Assembly (NCBI GenBank): GCA_020747015.1
Contig: JAGTJM010000056.1
Location: 152,855-216,854 of the forward strand
Direction: 5' to 3'
DNA from: Pyrenochaeta sp. MPI-SDFR-AT-0127
Lineage: Eukaryota > Ascomycota > Dothideomycetes > Pleosporales > Cucurbitariaceae
DNA length: 64,000 nt
This document shows positions 24,097 to 36,056 of the stretch, in pieces. Numbering within the stretch: the stretch's first letter is position 1; each line of letters opens with the position of its first letter. Made by a program: the position numbers and the translations under genes. The notes under the pieces were generated by a model. It searched no databases. It was given only the letters and a program-made list of their open reading frames with translations, and was not told where the DNA came from.

Positions 24097-25443
24097 ATGG
24101 CACAGGACTTCAACATCGCCATCGTCGGCGCAGGAATTGGCGGCCTGGGTTTCGCAATCGGCCTCAATCACCTCAACGTACCTTTCACAATCTATGAATC
24201 TGCACAGCAGTTCTCTGCAGTGGGCGCAGGCGTGGGTCTAGGACCAAATGCCCTTCGAGCAATGGATTTGATCGACAAGCGCTTCAGCGATATGTACATG
24301 GCTATTGCTACCGGAAATCTGAACCCAGAGAAAAAGCACGTCATGATGGAGGCAATGCGTATGGAAGAGGGGCTAGGAGAAGGAGAAAGCTGGTGGGGTC
24401 ATGGCGGTTGGGGAGCAGAGTACTATGAACGGACTGGTGCGCACAGGAAAGATTTGCTGGATATCATGACGAGTTTCATCAAGCAGGATGCCGTGCAGTT
24501 CAACAAGAGGGTTCAGAAGATGCAACAAGCCAACGGTCGCGTAACACTTACTTTTGAAGATGGTCAAGTCGCCCACCATGCCGCAGTCATTTGCTGTGAT
24601 GGCATCAAAGGCTCCTCCCGAAGCATCGTCCTTGGAGACCGATATCCAGACTGCGTTGAAGCGCAATACACGAACAAGTATGCCTATCGCACTATAATTC
24701 CCATGGCCGACGCCAAGGAGATATTAGGAGAACTTGCCACGGATGCCAAAATGTACATCAGCAAAGGCGCAAACTTGTCCACATATCCCATTAGCCAAGG
24801 CAAGGCAATAAATGTCGTAGCCTTCAAGTACGACCCGCAGCCCTGGATGCACCCTGAAATCACATACGACGTCTCGCGGGAAGACATGCTGAACGACTTT
24901 TCAGAGCAAAATCTTGATCCGCGGTTGATGAGGTTACTCGACTGGGCGAGTCCCACGCGTTGGGCAATCAAACATCACCTCAACACACCCACATATTACA
25001 ATAGCTTGATCTGCATGCTCGGCGATGTCGCGCACGCAAGCGGTCCACATCAAGGCGCAGGCGCCGGCCAGTGCCTTGAAGACGCCTTAGTCTTATCCCG
25101 TGTGCTCGGCCGCGTAATCCAATCCATACCCTCGTCTACGCTCGCCAGCGCCTCTCCAACGCGTACACGCATCGTAGAAGCAGCATTCCAGGCGTACGAC
25201 CAAGTGCGGCGCCCTCGCGCACAGCAACAAGTCCACACCAGCCAGGAATGCGGCGAAATATACAACCTCATGGGATCCATGGCTGACGCCGACATACCAG
25301 AAGTAGTGCAACACATGAACGAAAGGTTTGCGTGGATTTGGCTGCACGACTTGCAGAGTGATGTCAGGAGCGTGGAGGAGAGGTTTGATGAGCTGGCAGA
25401 TTTGGCTAAGCGAGACGAGAGGGACAGAGGTGCCAGGTTGTAA
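24097..25443 (+). CDS. FAD-dependent monooxygenase, salicylate-hydroxylase type
   Basis: This intronless frame encodes 448 residues, the usual length for group A flavoprotein monooxygenases. These enzymes use NAD(P)H and O2 to hydroxylate aromatic or other small substrates. The N-terminal GAGIGG (residues 11-16) and following Glu near residue 35 are the Rossmann FAD-binding motif. A DG motif (CCDGIKGSSR) lies near residue 168, and the GD motif (LGDVAHASGPHQGAGAGQ) near residues 308-325 binds the FAD ribityl chain. No transmembrane segment or signal peptide is seen, so it is likely cytosolic. The ATG at 24097 follows a purine-rich leader and begins just before the Rossmann strand. Fungal relatives include salicylate hydroxylases and many secondary-metabolism oxygenases, so the substrate is open. 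The flanking genes give no pathway clue. Confidence 0.9.
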   Translation: MAQDFNIAIVGAGIGGLGFAIGLNHLNVPFTIYESAQQFSAVGAGVGLGPNALRAMDLIDKRFSDMYMAIATGNLNPEKKHVMMEAMRMEEGLGEGESWWGHGGWGAEYYERTGAHRKDLLDIMTSFIKQDAVQFNKRVQKMQQANGRVTLTFEDGQVAHHAAVICCDGIKGSSRSIVLGDRYPDCVEAQYTNKYAYRTIIPMADAKEILGELATDAKMYISKGANLSTYPISQGKAINVVAFKYDPQPWMHPEITYDVSREDMLNDFSEQNLDPRLMRLLDWASPTRWAIKHHLNTPTYYNSLICMLGDVAHASGPHQGAGAGQCLEDALVLSRVLGRVIQSIPSSTLASASPTRTRIVEAAFQAYDQVRRPRAQQQVHTSQECGEIYNLMGSMADADIPEVVQHMNERFAWIWLHDLQSDVRSVEERFDELADLAKRDERDRGARL

Positions 25444-26078
25444 GCCCATTTCTTTCATAATTTACGGGTTATGCAGGCTTTGGGCTAATGTTGATGTAGA
25501 GTTGATACGCCAAATGCATCGCCCGTGCGCTAAGCGGTCATGACAGAGAAGAATGGTTTTATCAGCTACTCATCATCTTGTTTGTATACCCTCTTTTTGG
25601 TCTCGTGAACATAGTAGCATATAGGTGCGAGCACTTGGTCCGCGTTGAATGAGATCTTGAACGCAACCGCGCGCTTGCATGATGGTTTAGCGGGCATAGC
25701 TTCCTCTTTTCTCTTCATACCGGATTCTGGCGTGCAATTCTATCAAGGCCTGGTCCCAGACTGCGCCAAGATCAACCAAATTTTATGACAGAGCGGTAAA
25801 ATGGGTGTGAATTGGTTTTGCAAGAGTTAAATCTTGTTTTACAACTATCTGTGATTCCTTCACATCATTCTTCTTGAAATTAAATTAGATTGGTGCTGTG
25901 AGCCAGTTCTAGGTTTCCGTCTTGGATATTCTGTTTAAGCGACGGTCTATTTCTGCTATTTATAATTTTTGCCAAGTTGGATTGTGGTTAGTCGAGAGCA
26001 AGATGCGAATATGTGGGCAGTCTAGAACATTACTATTGAACATCTACATAAAGTAATATCAGTTGGTCAGACCCGCTT
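25444..26078. other. Convergent intergenic region
   Basis: This AT-rich stretch lies between the converging stops of the monooxygenase and beta-galactosidase genes and presumably holds both 3' ends. No frame or repeat of note was seen. Confidence 0.6.
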
Positions 26079-29000
26079 CTATGGTGCCTGTAACAGGACT
26101 TCAAACTCAAATGCCTCTGTCAACAACGCATACTCATCCAATGTTCTAGGTCCACAACTGCCGCTGCCCAGCCCGTGATGTGCCCAGTCGAGCCTCAACA
26201 CCACTGCGTCAGTCTTCTTCTTTCGGAGCTCGTAAGGATGCTTGGCGTCTGCAACATCTCGCATTCTGTAATGGCTGGCTTGGAAATCGAACAGATGCCT
26301 TTCCTTTCCATCTTTTTCGGCGAATTGGACATTCAGGCCCGCACCGGCACCGTTCTTGATGGACAGATAGCGCGTGTCGGTGTGGTTCGAACTCTCCTGT
26401 GGGACCTCGTAGTCTGTCCATAGCTCATCCACGCTAGTAACACTGTATTTTCCAACGGGCTGCGAGAGCTTGCTGTCACGATACGTCTCTCCCACGCCGC
26501 GGCCAAACCACTCAACTTGCTGGAACTGATTCGGGGTCTCCAGAACAAGGCCGATCCGGGGCAATGTGCGGGGCAGATTCTCGCCTTTGGGTGTACCGGC
26601 GACGTGAATGGACAGGGAGCCGCTGGCGTGGAAATTATATGTGACGGTACATTCGATAGACCAGGAGAGAATTGGGGGCGCGACCCGCTGCTGCACTGTA
26701 ATTTTGAGCTCCTCTTGACTCGATTGCTCCCATGTAACTTTTCGTGCGGATAGTCTTGCAAGATGCAGCTTCTTGTCGTTCCAGTCCCAGCCATCCTGGG
26801 GTGCGTCGTTGTCCGTGGGAGCGCGGAAGAAGTCGATTTCCGGTGCCTTCGAGACCAACTCAGTGGAGGCTTGGAGCCATGATGTGAGAGACCCGTGCAG
26901 CGTATTAAAAGTCCATGTAGATTTCTCGGTGGTAATCTTGAGTGTGTTCCTGGATGTGGTAACGTCTAATTGTTGAGTAGAAGGAGCTGGTCGTTGTAGC
27001 GGAGTGATTGCGGTAATAGATACCTGAGCAGTCGCGATTTGGAAGCCTTGCTCGAGGGTTGTGGTGCTTGCTTTCAAGGCGAACGAGAAGTTTATCAAGA
27101 CCTCGCCTTCCGAGCTTGAAATCTTGGGGATGTCAATTTCGAATGTTTGGCCTGGCGCAACGCCAGACGGAATGTCGAGCGATCCCTGCTCTCCCTTGTC
27201 ACCAGATTCAGAGACTGTGGTATATTGGCAGCTCAGATGATCCAGTGTGATGAAATCATACCGGTTGATGAACTTCGCCTTCGTCTTACTAGACTCCACT
27301 AGCTGCACCGGCTCGATGGCTTTCTTGTACTCGATCAAGCCAGCATTCGGCTGATGATCAGAGTTGACAAGACCGTCCATGACAAACGTAGCGTCATGGA
27401 CCTCCTCGCCAAAGTCGCCGCCATAAGCATAAAACTCCTCATTAGTCTCTTTGTCTTTCGTCAAAAGCCCGTGGTTTGCCCATTCCCATGCAAAGCCACC
27501 CTGCAGAGTCGGGTACTTGTAGAAAGCATCAACATATTCCTTGATGTTTCCGGGGCCATTGCCCATGGCGTGGATCTGTATTTGATTAGATTCTCTGACA
27601 AATCAACAGAGATATTGTACTCACAAATTCGCATAGCACAAGTGGCTTCGTCTTGCTCTTATCCTCCGCAAATCGGACAATCTCGTCAATTGGCGGGTAC
27701 ATCCTGGAGTACATATCCATTGTCTCCGCATAGATGTCGGCTTCGTAGTGAATTGGCCTGCTATCATCATATGCCTTGATATGATCATACATGGCCTTGA
27801 AATTCTGGCCAAAGAATGCTTCGTTACCCAAGCTCCAAATGATGATCGAAGGATGTAATTGATCTCTTTTCACCAGAGCTTCAGCTCGATCGACGTATGC
27901 ATGGGTCCAATCTGGGTTGTTGGTCGTCCATTCAGCGGCTTTCTGCCTAGTAAGAAGCTGTCGTTCACGGAACGGTAGATTTTGTTCTTGCGGGGATAGC
28001 GCAGCATCGGCTATACTCTCGAAACCGTGGCACTCTAGGTCGGCTTCATCAATAACCCAAAAGCCCATCTCATCAGCAAGATCATACAAGCGCGGGTCGT
28101 TCAACTGATGCGAAGTGCGGATAGCGTTGACATTGTGGCGTTTCATTGTCACGAGGTCCTGCTTCATGAACTCGTAAGGAACGGCTCGGCCGAATGTAGG
28201 GTGATGTTCATGGCGGTTTACACCGCGGAAAACAACCCTCTTGCCATTGACCTTGAGCAGACCATCCTTCATCTCCACTTGTCGGAACCCAATGCGCTGA
28301 GCAACATGCTGCTCAGAACTTAAGGACACTACCAAATGGTAGAGGTTGGGCGATTCAGCGGTCCACTTTAAGGGGTTCTTCACCGGGATACTGAGTTCTG
28401 TGACAACTCCATTTTTGATTTCGGCCTCTTTTGATGCAACATTCTCTTTCTTTGCGTCGAGGACTTTCACAACAACCTTTCCGGATCCGACAGCGCTCAC
28501 CTTGATCTTGAGCTCAGCATCCGTGTAGGACGAGTCTAGAAGCGTCTGAGCAAACACATTGTCAATGCGCGACTCCTTGGGAAAGCCAACCAAGAGCACG
28601 TCACGGAAACTATAGTCGTGAGCAGTGATTTCATCAAAGGGGCCGAAAACTTACATGCCACTCAACCACCACTGGTCTTGGTCCTCAATATAGGTACCGT
28701 CGCAGAACTGATAGACCCTCACAGCTAATATATTCTCGGTCTCGGGATCAACCAAAGCAGTCACGTCAAATTCATCCGGATTTCTGCTTCCTTGGGAGTA
28801 TCCGACCTCCTTGCCGTTGACCCAGACATGAAAAGCAGCATCGACGCCCTCGAATCTGAGGCGGATTTGGCCATTCTTCAATGCTTCGGGAACTTTGAAC
28901 TTCTTGATATAGGACCCAGTCTCATTTTCCGTAAAGGAAACATTGGGAGGATCAACGGGAATGGGGTATATGACATTTGTGTACTGGGGGCCCTTGCCAA

Positions 29001-29283
29001 ATCCTTGCAGCTGCCACATGCCTGGCACGGCAATGTCGCTCCATTTTGAGGCGTCGTAAGATGTGGACTCGAATCCTTCTGGCGCCTCGAATGGAGAATA
29101 TGCGTGCTGGAACTTCCACGTGCCAGACAGGCTATGTGTCTTGGACTTGCTCACATCATACGAGAGCGCATCGGCTTCTGATGTGTAGTTCTGAAAGTAT
29201 GCACGGGCTGGTAGTGTGTTCTTGTGGAGTATACTGAGGTTGTTCCAGTCTGGAGTATCAGCAGGATGTACACCTGAAGTCAT
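26079..29283 (-). CDS. bgaD: Intracellular beta-galactosidase, glycoside hydrolase family 2 (LacZ type)
   Basis: Exons are 29283-28655, 28609-27625 and 27575-26079, giving 1036 residues, close to LacZ. Introns of 45 and 49 nt (28654-28610, GTAAGT...ATAG; 27624-27576, GTGAGT...ACAG) restore the frame through conserved segments. The enzyme hydrolyses beta-galactosides such as lactose by the retaining mechanism. The order is an N-terminal sugar-binding jelly roll (about 50-220), an immunoglobulin-like domain, the TIM barrel (about 330-630) and the C-terminal small-chain domain (about 750-1030). Catalytic residues are the acid/base Glu near 473 (SLGNEA) and the nucleophile Glu near 537 (LCEF, just before intron 2). 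No signal peptide is present, so it acts inside the cell on imported sugar. It is divergent from the permease gene at 30243. The symbol is given by analogy with Aspergillus nidulans bgaD. Confidence 0.93.
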
Positions 29284-30242
29284 GATAGGCGAGAGTGTGA
29301 AAATCGTCCCGAGTCAGCTTGGAGGAAGTTGGCTGTTGTTTAGTTGATCATCACCACCAGTATTCAATGCTACACATATCACGTTGTCGGCAACGCGGCA
29401 TGGCCCCATTTGGAAAGCCGTCCGGTCACAAACTGTGAGAACCAAGACGATGGTTTGCCTCTCAGGTGATGCAAAAAGGTGCTGGCGTGTAATTGTGCGT
29501 TGGAATCTTGCTCGCATCGGGGCAATGATGGGACGGCGCGGGGTTTCGTCGGATCGACGAGAGGATTGCTGTATCAGGTTAGCCCACTTCCTCGTTGGGG
29601 CAGGTGCGGCTAAAATTCGGTCACTATCGGCATGGATTTTGCTGATGTGACCCACACTTTCTCCGGATATCTCCACGAATTCATCTCCACGTCCGTTGTC
29701 CAACCCTCCCACTGAGATTTCGGGGCCTATCACGATTCGGAGTAGGGCCGAGGCGCCAGTTTTCCGACTCATGAACAAGGTCGAGCGCGGACTATTGCGT
29801 AACGCACCGTAGCCGTCATGGAAACGCGCCCGCAACCGGCCTGCTTCAGGAACTGTATCCGCTGTTTAAGACTTCTTCCCTTCCATGTTGAGCTCTCATA
29901 GTATGGTGAAGCGCATGTATGTACCCTCTTGGCTGTTGCATTGCTCCTGTGGTTCGCACAAGCAACCTTGGCAGGCGGAGTGGCTGCAGCCAATTGATCG
30001 CCTCAGGAAAAAAACGGGCATCGGGGCAGATTCAACAAGGTAGAGTGCCTCGGTGCAAAATAGTTGCTATCGCGCTTCTTGTTTTGCGGAGAAGCCTGCT
30101 GTCTCCACCAGCTGTATAAAGTGACCCGCTGTCCTGGATTCTTCAAGGATCGTCGCGCCCTACATAGTCAACTGGAAGTCGTTCCCACAATTTCTCTTAG
30201 TCCTCGTTCTCGCGCCCCAGGTCCTTTTCGTTAATAATCATC
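29284..30242. promoter_or_regulatory. Shared divergent promoter of the beta-galactosidase and sugar permease genes
   Basis: The two start codons lie 959 bases apart, head to head, and no convincing gene lies between. A TATAAA box at 30115-30120 is 123 bases upstream of the permease ATG and is followed by a C/T-rich leader. A CCAAT box is at 29990-29994. A GCGGGG at 29538-29543 fits the CreA consensus SYGGRG, but such matches are frequent by chance. In A. nidulans the equivalent intergenic region mediates lactose induction and carbon repression of both genes. That the same holds here is inference. A minus-strand frame (29835-29314) in this region has no domain and is not called. Confidence 0.6.
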
Positions 30243-31929
30243 ATGGCAGAGAAACAAGATGATATGGGTGCTGTCACGCACCAAATGAGTGCTGTGGACG
30301 ATGACCTACACAAGTCAGGCAATGTGAAAGAGGCGAACGTTGCCTCAGTGGCACTTGGTACGCGCATTCGACTTTCGCGTGAAGTCAACACATTTAGTTG
30401 GATATTGGCACTAACTATATGCAGCTGCCGCACTTGAGGCCCAGAAACCAAAGCTGTGGTCACGAAGCATGATCCAGCTCTACGGAATCATGGGTATCGG
30501 ATATCTCGTCTCGACACTTAACGGATTCGACTCTTCTCTTATGGGTTCCATCAATGCGATGAAGGCCTATCAGGACACATTCAACCTCACTGGCGCAGGT
30601 CCCTCTACGGGTATCATCTTCATCGTCTACCAGCTTGGACAAATCGCCGCTTTTCCATTCTGTGGGTTTTTCGCTGATGGTTATGGCCGTCGCGTCTGTA
30701 TCTTCGTCGGATGCTTACTCGTTCTTGTTGGAACTGCCGTCCAAGCCACCGCAAATACCACGGGTCACTTCATTGGGGGTCGTTTTATCCTTGGTTTCGG
30801 AGCTTCTATCGCCTCTGCTGCAGGACCTGCTTACACCGTCGAACTCGCTCATCCTGCATACCGAGGAACGATGGCCGGTATGTACAACAACTTCTGGTGG
30901 GTCGGTAACATTCTCGCGGGATGGACAACCTACGGTACCAATCGCCACATGGGCGACTCATCCTGGGCCTGGAGGCTTCCAACTGTCGTGCAGTGCATTA
31001 TGCCGTCTATCGTTATGGCATTGATAATGTTTTTCCCTGAAACACCGCGTTGGCTCCTCGCAAAAGACCGACGGGAAGAAGCGATCGCTATCATGGCCAA
31101 GTACCACGGTGACGGTGATGCGAATTCGCCTATTGTGCAACTTCAGCTCCACGAAATTACCGAAGACTTTGCCCAGACAACTAATGAGAACGCGTGGTGG
31201 GACTTCCGAGAGCTGGTTAACACCAGGGCGGCACGGTACCGATTGGCAATGGTAATCGCAATGGCTTTCTTCGGTCAATGGAGCGGTAACAACGTCGTCT
31301 CGTACTTTATGCCTGCCATGGTCAAAAATGCGGGAATCACCGACCCCAACAAGCAACTTCTCATCAATGCTATCAACCCCATCTTCTCTATGATTGCAGC
31401 CATATACGGAGCAACACTTCTAGATCGCCTCGGTCGCCGCAAAATGCTTATGGGAGGTCTCTGGGGCGGCCTGTTCTTCTACATCCTCTTGACTGCCTTC
31501 ACAGCGACCGCCACGCCCGACAACAACCTCGCATACGGTACCATTGTTTCCATTTACCTATTCGGCATCTTCTTCGCTTGGGGCTGGACACCTTTACAGA
31601 CCCTCTACGCCGTCGAGTGTCTCGAGAACCGCACGCGTGCCAAGGGCTCCGGTCTCAACTTCCTGTTCCTCAACATCGCCATGGTCGTCAACACGTACGG
31701 TATCTCTATCGGTATTGAGAAAATTGGCTGGAAATTGTATCTGGTGTACATTGTATGGATCTGTGTTGAAATTGCAGTTATCTTCTTCTTCTTCGTCGAG
31801 ACAGCAGGCAAAACGCTCGAAGAGCTCCGCGAGATCTTTGAAGCGCCTAACCCTAAGAAGGCGAGTCTGAAGAGGTCCAAGGTAGAGATGGATGAGAGAG
31901 GCCAGGTTCTCAATGTTCACGAGGACTAG
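30243..31929 (+). CDS. lacpA: MFS sugar permease, lactose-permease type
   Basis: Exons are 30243-30357 and 30425-31929, giving 539 residues. The 67-nt intron (GTACGC, CTAAC branch, GCAG) lies in the hydrophilic N-terminus, phase 1. The protein is a major facilitator superfamily sugar porter with about 12 membrane helices and a central hydrophilic loop. Signature elements include the D-x3-GRR motif after helix 2 (DGYGRR), PETPRWLL at the central loop, and DRLGRRK after helix 8. The C-terminal tail is charged and cytosolic. Sugar porters of this subgroup take up lactose, galactosides or hexoses with protons at the plasma membrane. Pairing with an intracellular GH2 beta-galactosidase across a shared promoter makes lactose or another beta-galactoside the likely substrate. 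The symbol is by analogy with A. nidulans lacpA. Confidence 0.88.
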
Positions 31930-32832
31930 ATTTGGGCAGAGTAGAGATTTGGTAGTACAACCAAATCTCGCAGTGCTCCCAAAGACAAACATACTATGCT
32001 TAGATAGGAAGGCAACTACTCTCCATCAATTTAATCAAACATAATTTCACCAACCTTTACACATTTGAATATGCCCAAATGATTTCAATCTTCCACTTTT
32101 TTTTTCCTAAACTACAAACATCCCCACATTCATCCCACGCTCGACAAGCATAGGGCGTGGCACAAACCGTCTCGGCTAATGTGCCGGCCGTGATACTTTT
32201 CAACCCAGATCTGAGGCCATTCCCATCGCTCAGCCCTACCGTAGCTTTTTTTTTACGAGCACAATCCCGTCATGTCCGTGATGGCTCCCGGCATGCTTAC
32301 ACCCCCTGTCTTACCTTAGCGCAACGTATGTCCCACAGCTTGGGTAACTGGCTTTATCTGGAGTGCATGTGTTCCCCACGTGAGATGCTCCACTCTATGC
32401 AGCCTCATGCTAACTTGGATAATTCAACATTGTACATACACTCGATTGGTTTTTAGATTTGTTGACTATCTTTTAACTAGTCAGCACGCGGTGATTTTTT
32501 TTGTGCATTATTCTTGCTTATAAGCCTGAGTCGCATTGTTTGTCCGTGTACTCACCTATAGGGCTGAACTTTGGGTCATGTCTGAGCGCAACGTCGATCG
32601 CTCCGTGGCTTAATTTTGGAGAGACATTGTATGAGTCCGAGGTTCTGATTTTTATTCATACTGGATCAATGTTTCTTTCAAGGCGACTGCATCAATTGTT
32701 ACACAAATATGGCATTGACACATATATCAGAAGACTTAGGGTAATATCTGGTGTTAGCAACGTATTGAACGGTCACTCAGTACTTTTATCCTACTTAAAT
32801 CTGATACGTTCTACAACCGACCACCAGGAAAA
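31930..32832. other. Intergenic region
   Basis: AT-rich flank of the permease gene followed by T-rich runs near 32100, 32247 and 32495. No frame of interest was seen. Confidence 0.55.
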
Positions 32833-33633
32833 ATGCCTATAGCTCGCCCGCGGCCCTGTTCCCTGACCATACCCTTGGACCCAATATTCTCATGGCGGGC
32901 TCCTCGCCCTCCAACACCCCGACGGGCGACCTTCCCACTGCCAAGCACAACTTCAGATGCGCCATCAGACATCATATCTCCTCATGGTCATCATGTGCCG
33001 TCCCTTTCCTACTGGGTTCCTGATACGCCCTCTGCGGGCGCTTCACCTGCCTCTCCACACAATCCTTACCTCTCTCCACCCTCTACGGTGTTAATTGGTC
33101 CACAAGTACTCTTCCCGATGGCGTCGCCCTTACTCCCAGCATCCCCACTATCCATGTTTGACCGCGGCATCTCACCGACATCACCGACATTTTTGTCGAC
33201 ATATTCACCTACCGTCATGTTATCCACTACGCCAACACCTAAGAAGATGCCTCTCCTACTTCTTCCAGCGACTTTAGACATGCCATTGTCGCCGCGCTTC
33301 TTATTTCCGCGGAGGCCGCCTTGTCTGCCGGAGGTTGAGAGGAGCGCGTCTTTCTACGATGCTACGAATTATGCGTCTACAAGAACTGGATCTGTTGTAA
33401 GTCTGGCGCGGATGAGGGAGAAGATGAAAATAGAATTCTACCACTTTCTTGCTATCAAGCGAAAGGCGGAGATGGAGAAGCAGGAGAACATTACGAATAA
33501 GGTGAACGAGCGGCGGTTAGTGAGGAAATGGAGTATCCGAATACTCTGGAAAAGATGGGTAGAACACGCAAGCGACCAGAAGACGAATGTACAAGTGAAA
33601 ACTCTGGTGCAGCATGTGCGCTTCAAAGTTTGA
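32833..33633 (+). CDS. Uncharacterised Pro/Ser-rich protein (266 aa)
   Basis: A single-exon frame of 266 residues starts at an ATG after an A-rich context (GAAAAATG). Residues 1-155 are rich in Pro, Ser and Thr with repeated SP and TP pairs, typical of disordered, phosphorylated regions. From about residue 190 to the end the sequence is strongly basic and helix-prone, with many Arg, Lys and Glu and a possible short coiled coil near 200-225. There is no signal peptide, membrane segment or recognised domain. It may be a lineage-restricted gene. The long biased frame and the change to a structured basic C-terminus support coding, but transcription is unproven. Confidence 0.5.
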   Translation: MPIARPRPCSLTIPLDPIFSWRAPRPPTPRRATFPLPSTTSDAPSDIISPHGHHVPSLSYWVPDTPSAGASPASPHNPYLSPPSTVLIGPQVLFPMASPLLPASPLSMFDRGISPTSPTFLSTYSPTVMLSTTPTPKKMPLLLLPATLDMPLSPRFLFPRRPPCLPEVERSASFYDATNYASTRTGSVVSLARMREKMKIEFYHFLAIKRKAEMEKQENITNKVNERRLVRKWSIRILWKRWVEHASDQKTNVQVKTLVQHVRFKV

Positions 33634-36056
33634 TCGCGTCAGGGCTATAAGATGTTGTGGCGTGTAACTAGGTTTGGAGCGAAGTTGAATGGTCGACTTG
33701 TACGTAAAGAGGGCTTTCGTTCTGATGCGTGGCGTTTCACCAGGGGTTTTCCCCAGACAAGTCCGCTGCAAACCGAAAGGGGCTGGTCTATACGTTGGTT
33801 CGGCACAAAATAAGAGTTTAGCCAAGAATAGGGCGCAACGGTTGGAATTTCGCTGTATTTGTCTGTAACATTCTTTGCTATTTAGATAAAGCTGCCTCGA
33901 GATCGGTGCTTGTGTTTTCTTCGCTTAGTGATCGCGATGGTACTGTCGGTCAGTCTCGGTGTGATTTGTCTTTCGTGTGTTACCTGATTGGCCGGACCGG
34001 TGAGGTTTTCTCGTCACACAGCGCCTGAGACAAGACCGGGAAGGTGTTCAACATGTTAGCGCAAGGCACAACGCAACTAAGACATGTCAGGAATGGAGGA
34101 GTTCACCTTGCGTGCCCTGCAGCTAATGGTGCGCTGTCGAAAACTAGCGTGTCTGGGCTGTGGAGTAGCGTGACCGACGTTCGACATTGGGATCAAATAC
34201 GATGCACACAGTTGTACGCAGGTCTACATGGGTGGATCTACAGCGAAGTAATCCTGATCGAGGTATGCGCATGTCTGAGTGTGGATCGTAAGCAACGTGA
34301 CGTTGGGACGATTGCTTATCAGTGGAGCCACACTAAGCAGGCGATGGATGTTGGGGAAACTTTGATCTGACATCGGGCGACAGAAGGAAGAAAGTTGTCA
34401 GGCACCACGGTATGGCCGGCACTGCAGGAGGTGGTTCACAGCCGCCTGTAGCCATGCTACCGGATCGCGGCACTCTAAAATGACTTCCTCGGCGGGTGAA
34501 GAAATGGGTGGTCGACATGGTCTGGTTCATGCTCGCGTACAAGCACTCATCTTCGGTGCCTTGGCGGTCATGCTACACTAGAAGGGATCGGGGAGAGCGG
34601 CTTGGCGAATCAAGGAGCCGCGAATAAGCACAAGCCATGCTCCTGATTGGCTGCGATACGCCGACGATGATCTCGAATCGCAATGGGCAAGCTGGTTTTT
34701 TTTCGCGCAGTCTGATAAGTGAGTGGCGTACTGGAAGGGCAGTGAAGTGGATCTGCAATAGCGCCGAGCGAGATAGACATGAAAGGGAACCTTTTGATGA
34801 AGAGAATTCCGCCTAGGAAGGCAACGATAGCCCCCACGCGCAGATAAGGCTGTTCTGGAGGTGAGGAGACAAAGACATTGGGGCGACTGAAAGGAGCGCG
34901 GCATTGTGCTGGTCGGCTGCGTTGGGATAGATGGTGCAATGTAACACAAGGCAATGCTGGTGTGCAGGCACCCCATGGCACACCACCCCCGCCGCAATCA
35001 CCTGCTGCTTGGCTATACAAGGCCGCATGCATTTACAGTGACTTTGCGCGTACCAAGGCGCCCATGGACAGTTTCGTGATGACAGACACGAGACGCCTTT
35101 GCAGCCACCTGCTCATTCTGTGACAAAGAACGGCGACGCGGACGTGATGGATCGCACCTGCCAAGCGAGATGGCTTTCGCGTGAACTACTCCGGATGCGG
35201 AAGGAGGATACGGTAGGCGAGGCAGTGGGGAAGGGGCACGTGAGGGGCCTCTCTCTCCAGCACTGAGCGTGCAATTCGGACCCGTCGACTTGGCTCCGTT
35301 TGCGTCCAATGAAGCTATTTCCATAGTTGCTCCTTGCCATTCGTCTCTTGGAGCGCCGGCCGCCGCAGTGCCTGCAGATAAGACGGCCGCGTCCAACACC
35401 CCTCCAACTACCCATACAGGCAGTTGGCAAGGAAACGGCGTTCGTTGGCTCCTTTCCGCGCAGTCCCAGCCGATGAAAAGCGGAGCAGCCAAGGTTCTAG
35501 AAATGCTGCTAGAATGTCGCAGCAGGGCCGCTAGTGATTCATTCCCAGTCGCGCGCCGTCGTGTCGTTATCAGTTCAGGCTGCTTTCGGGGCCCATCTCC
35601 GTTCCAAATACCAGGCTGACCAACGGGCCATCCCAAGTCGCATACCAAGCGCCCCCCGCCACCGCGGGGATGCCATGATGGGGAGGTCCAAGATGCGCCG
35701 CGGCCGCCACCCATGACCGGCCCTGCTAGTGCGTGCTCGTCCAACGCTTCTTTGACGAGCAGTGCCCGTGGTCGTGTGCGGCCAGCCACTCACACGCCGC
35801 TCCAACCTATCAGTGTCCACTGCAGGACGCCTGGTGAAGGATGCGCGCCAAGCTCCACTCGTGTGCGTCCCGTGCATCAGCGAACAGAGGGACAGCTACC
35901 CTGTCCGGTCGCGCCGCAAGTTAACTCTACTTGGATAAATTGGTCCCCCTCTGCTGATCGTCCTGGATCAATTCGCATTAAAGGACGCCGTTCCCAGGGT
36001 AGACTGCCCGTCAATCTGTCTCTCTTTCCTCAGCAGATCGCTGCCCACCTCCCATC
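33634..36056. other. 2.4-kb upstream region of the amino-acid permease gene
   Basis: No convincing gene was found. From about 35000 the DNA becomes GC-rich and shows a long minus-strand frame (35789-35013) without any domain, which I take as chance. GATAA or TTATC motifs occur at 34714, 34843, 35377, 35567 and 35934. They fit binding sites of AreA/NIT2-type GATA factors that control nitrogen genes, but five in this length is near random expectation. The last 60 bases are C/T-rich leader. Confidence 0.45.

Noticed and set aside
29314..29835. Minus-strand frame of 173 codons in the lac divergent promoter
   Set aside because: No domain and no sign of a leader; it lies where two strong genes share a promoter.
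35013..35789. Minus-strand frame of 258 codons upstream of the amino-acid permease
   Set aside because: GC-rich chance frame with Arg/Pro/Gly-heavy composition and overlapping open frames on the opposite strand.
34714..35938. GATAA/TTATC sites before the amino-acid permease as evidence of nitrogen control
   Set aside because: Five sites in this length is about what chance gives, so they do not by themselves support AreA-type control.
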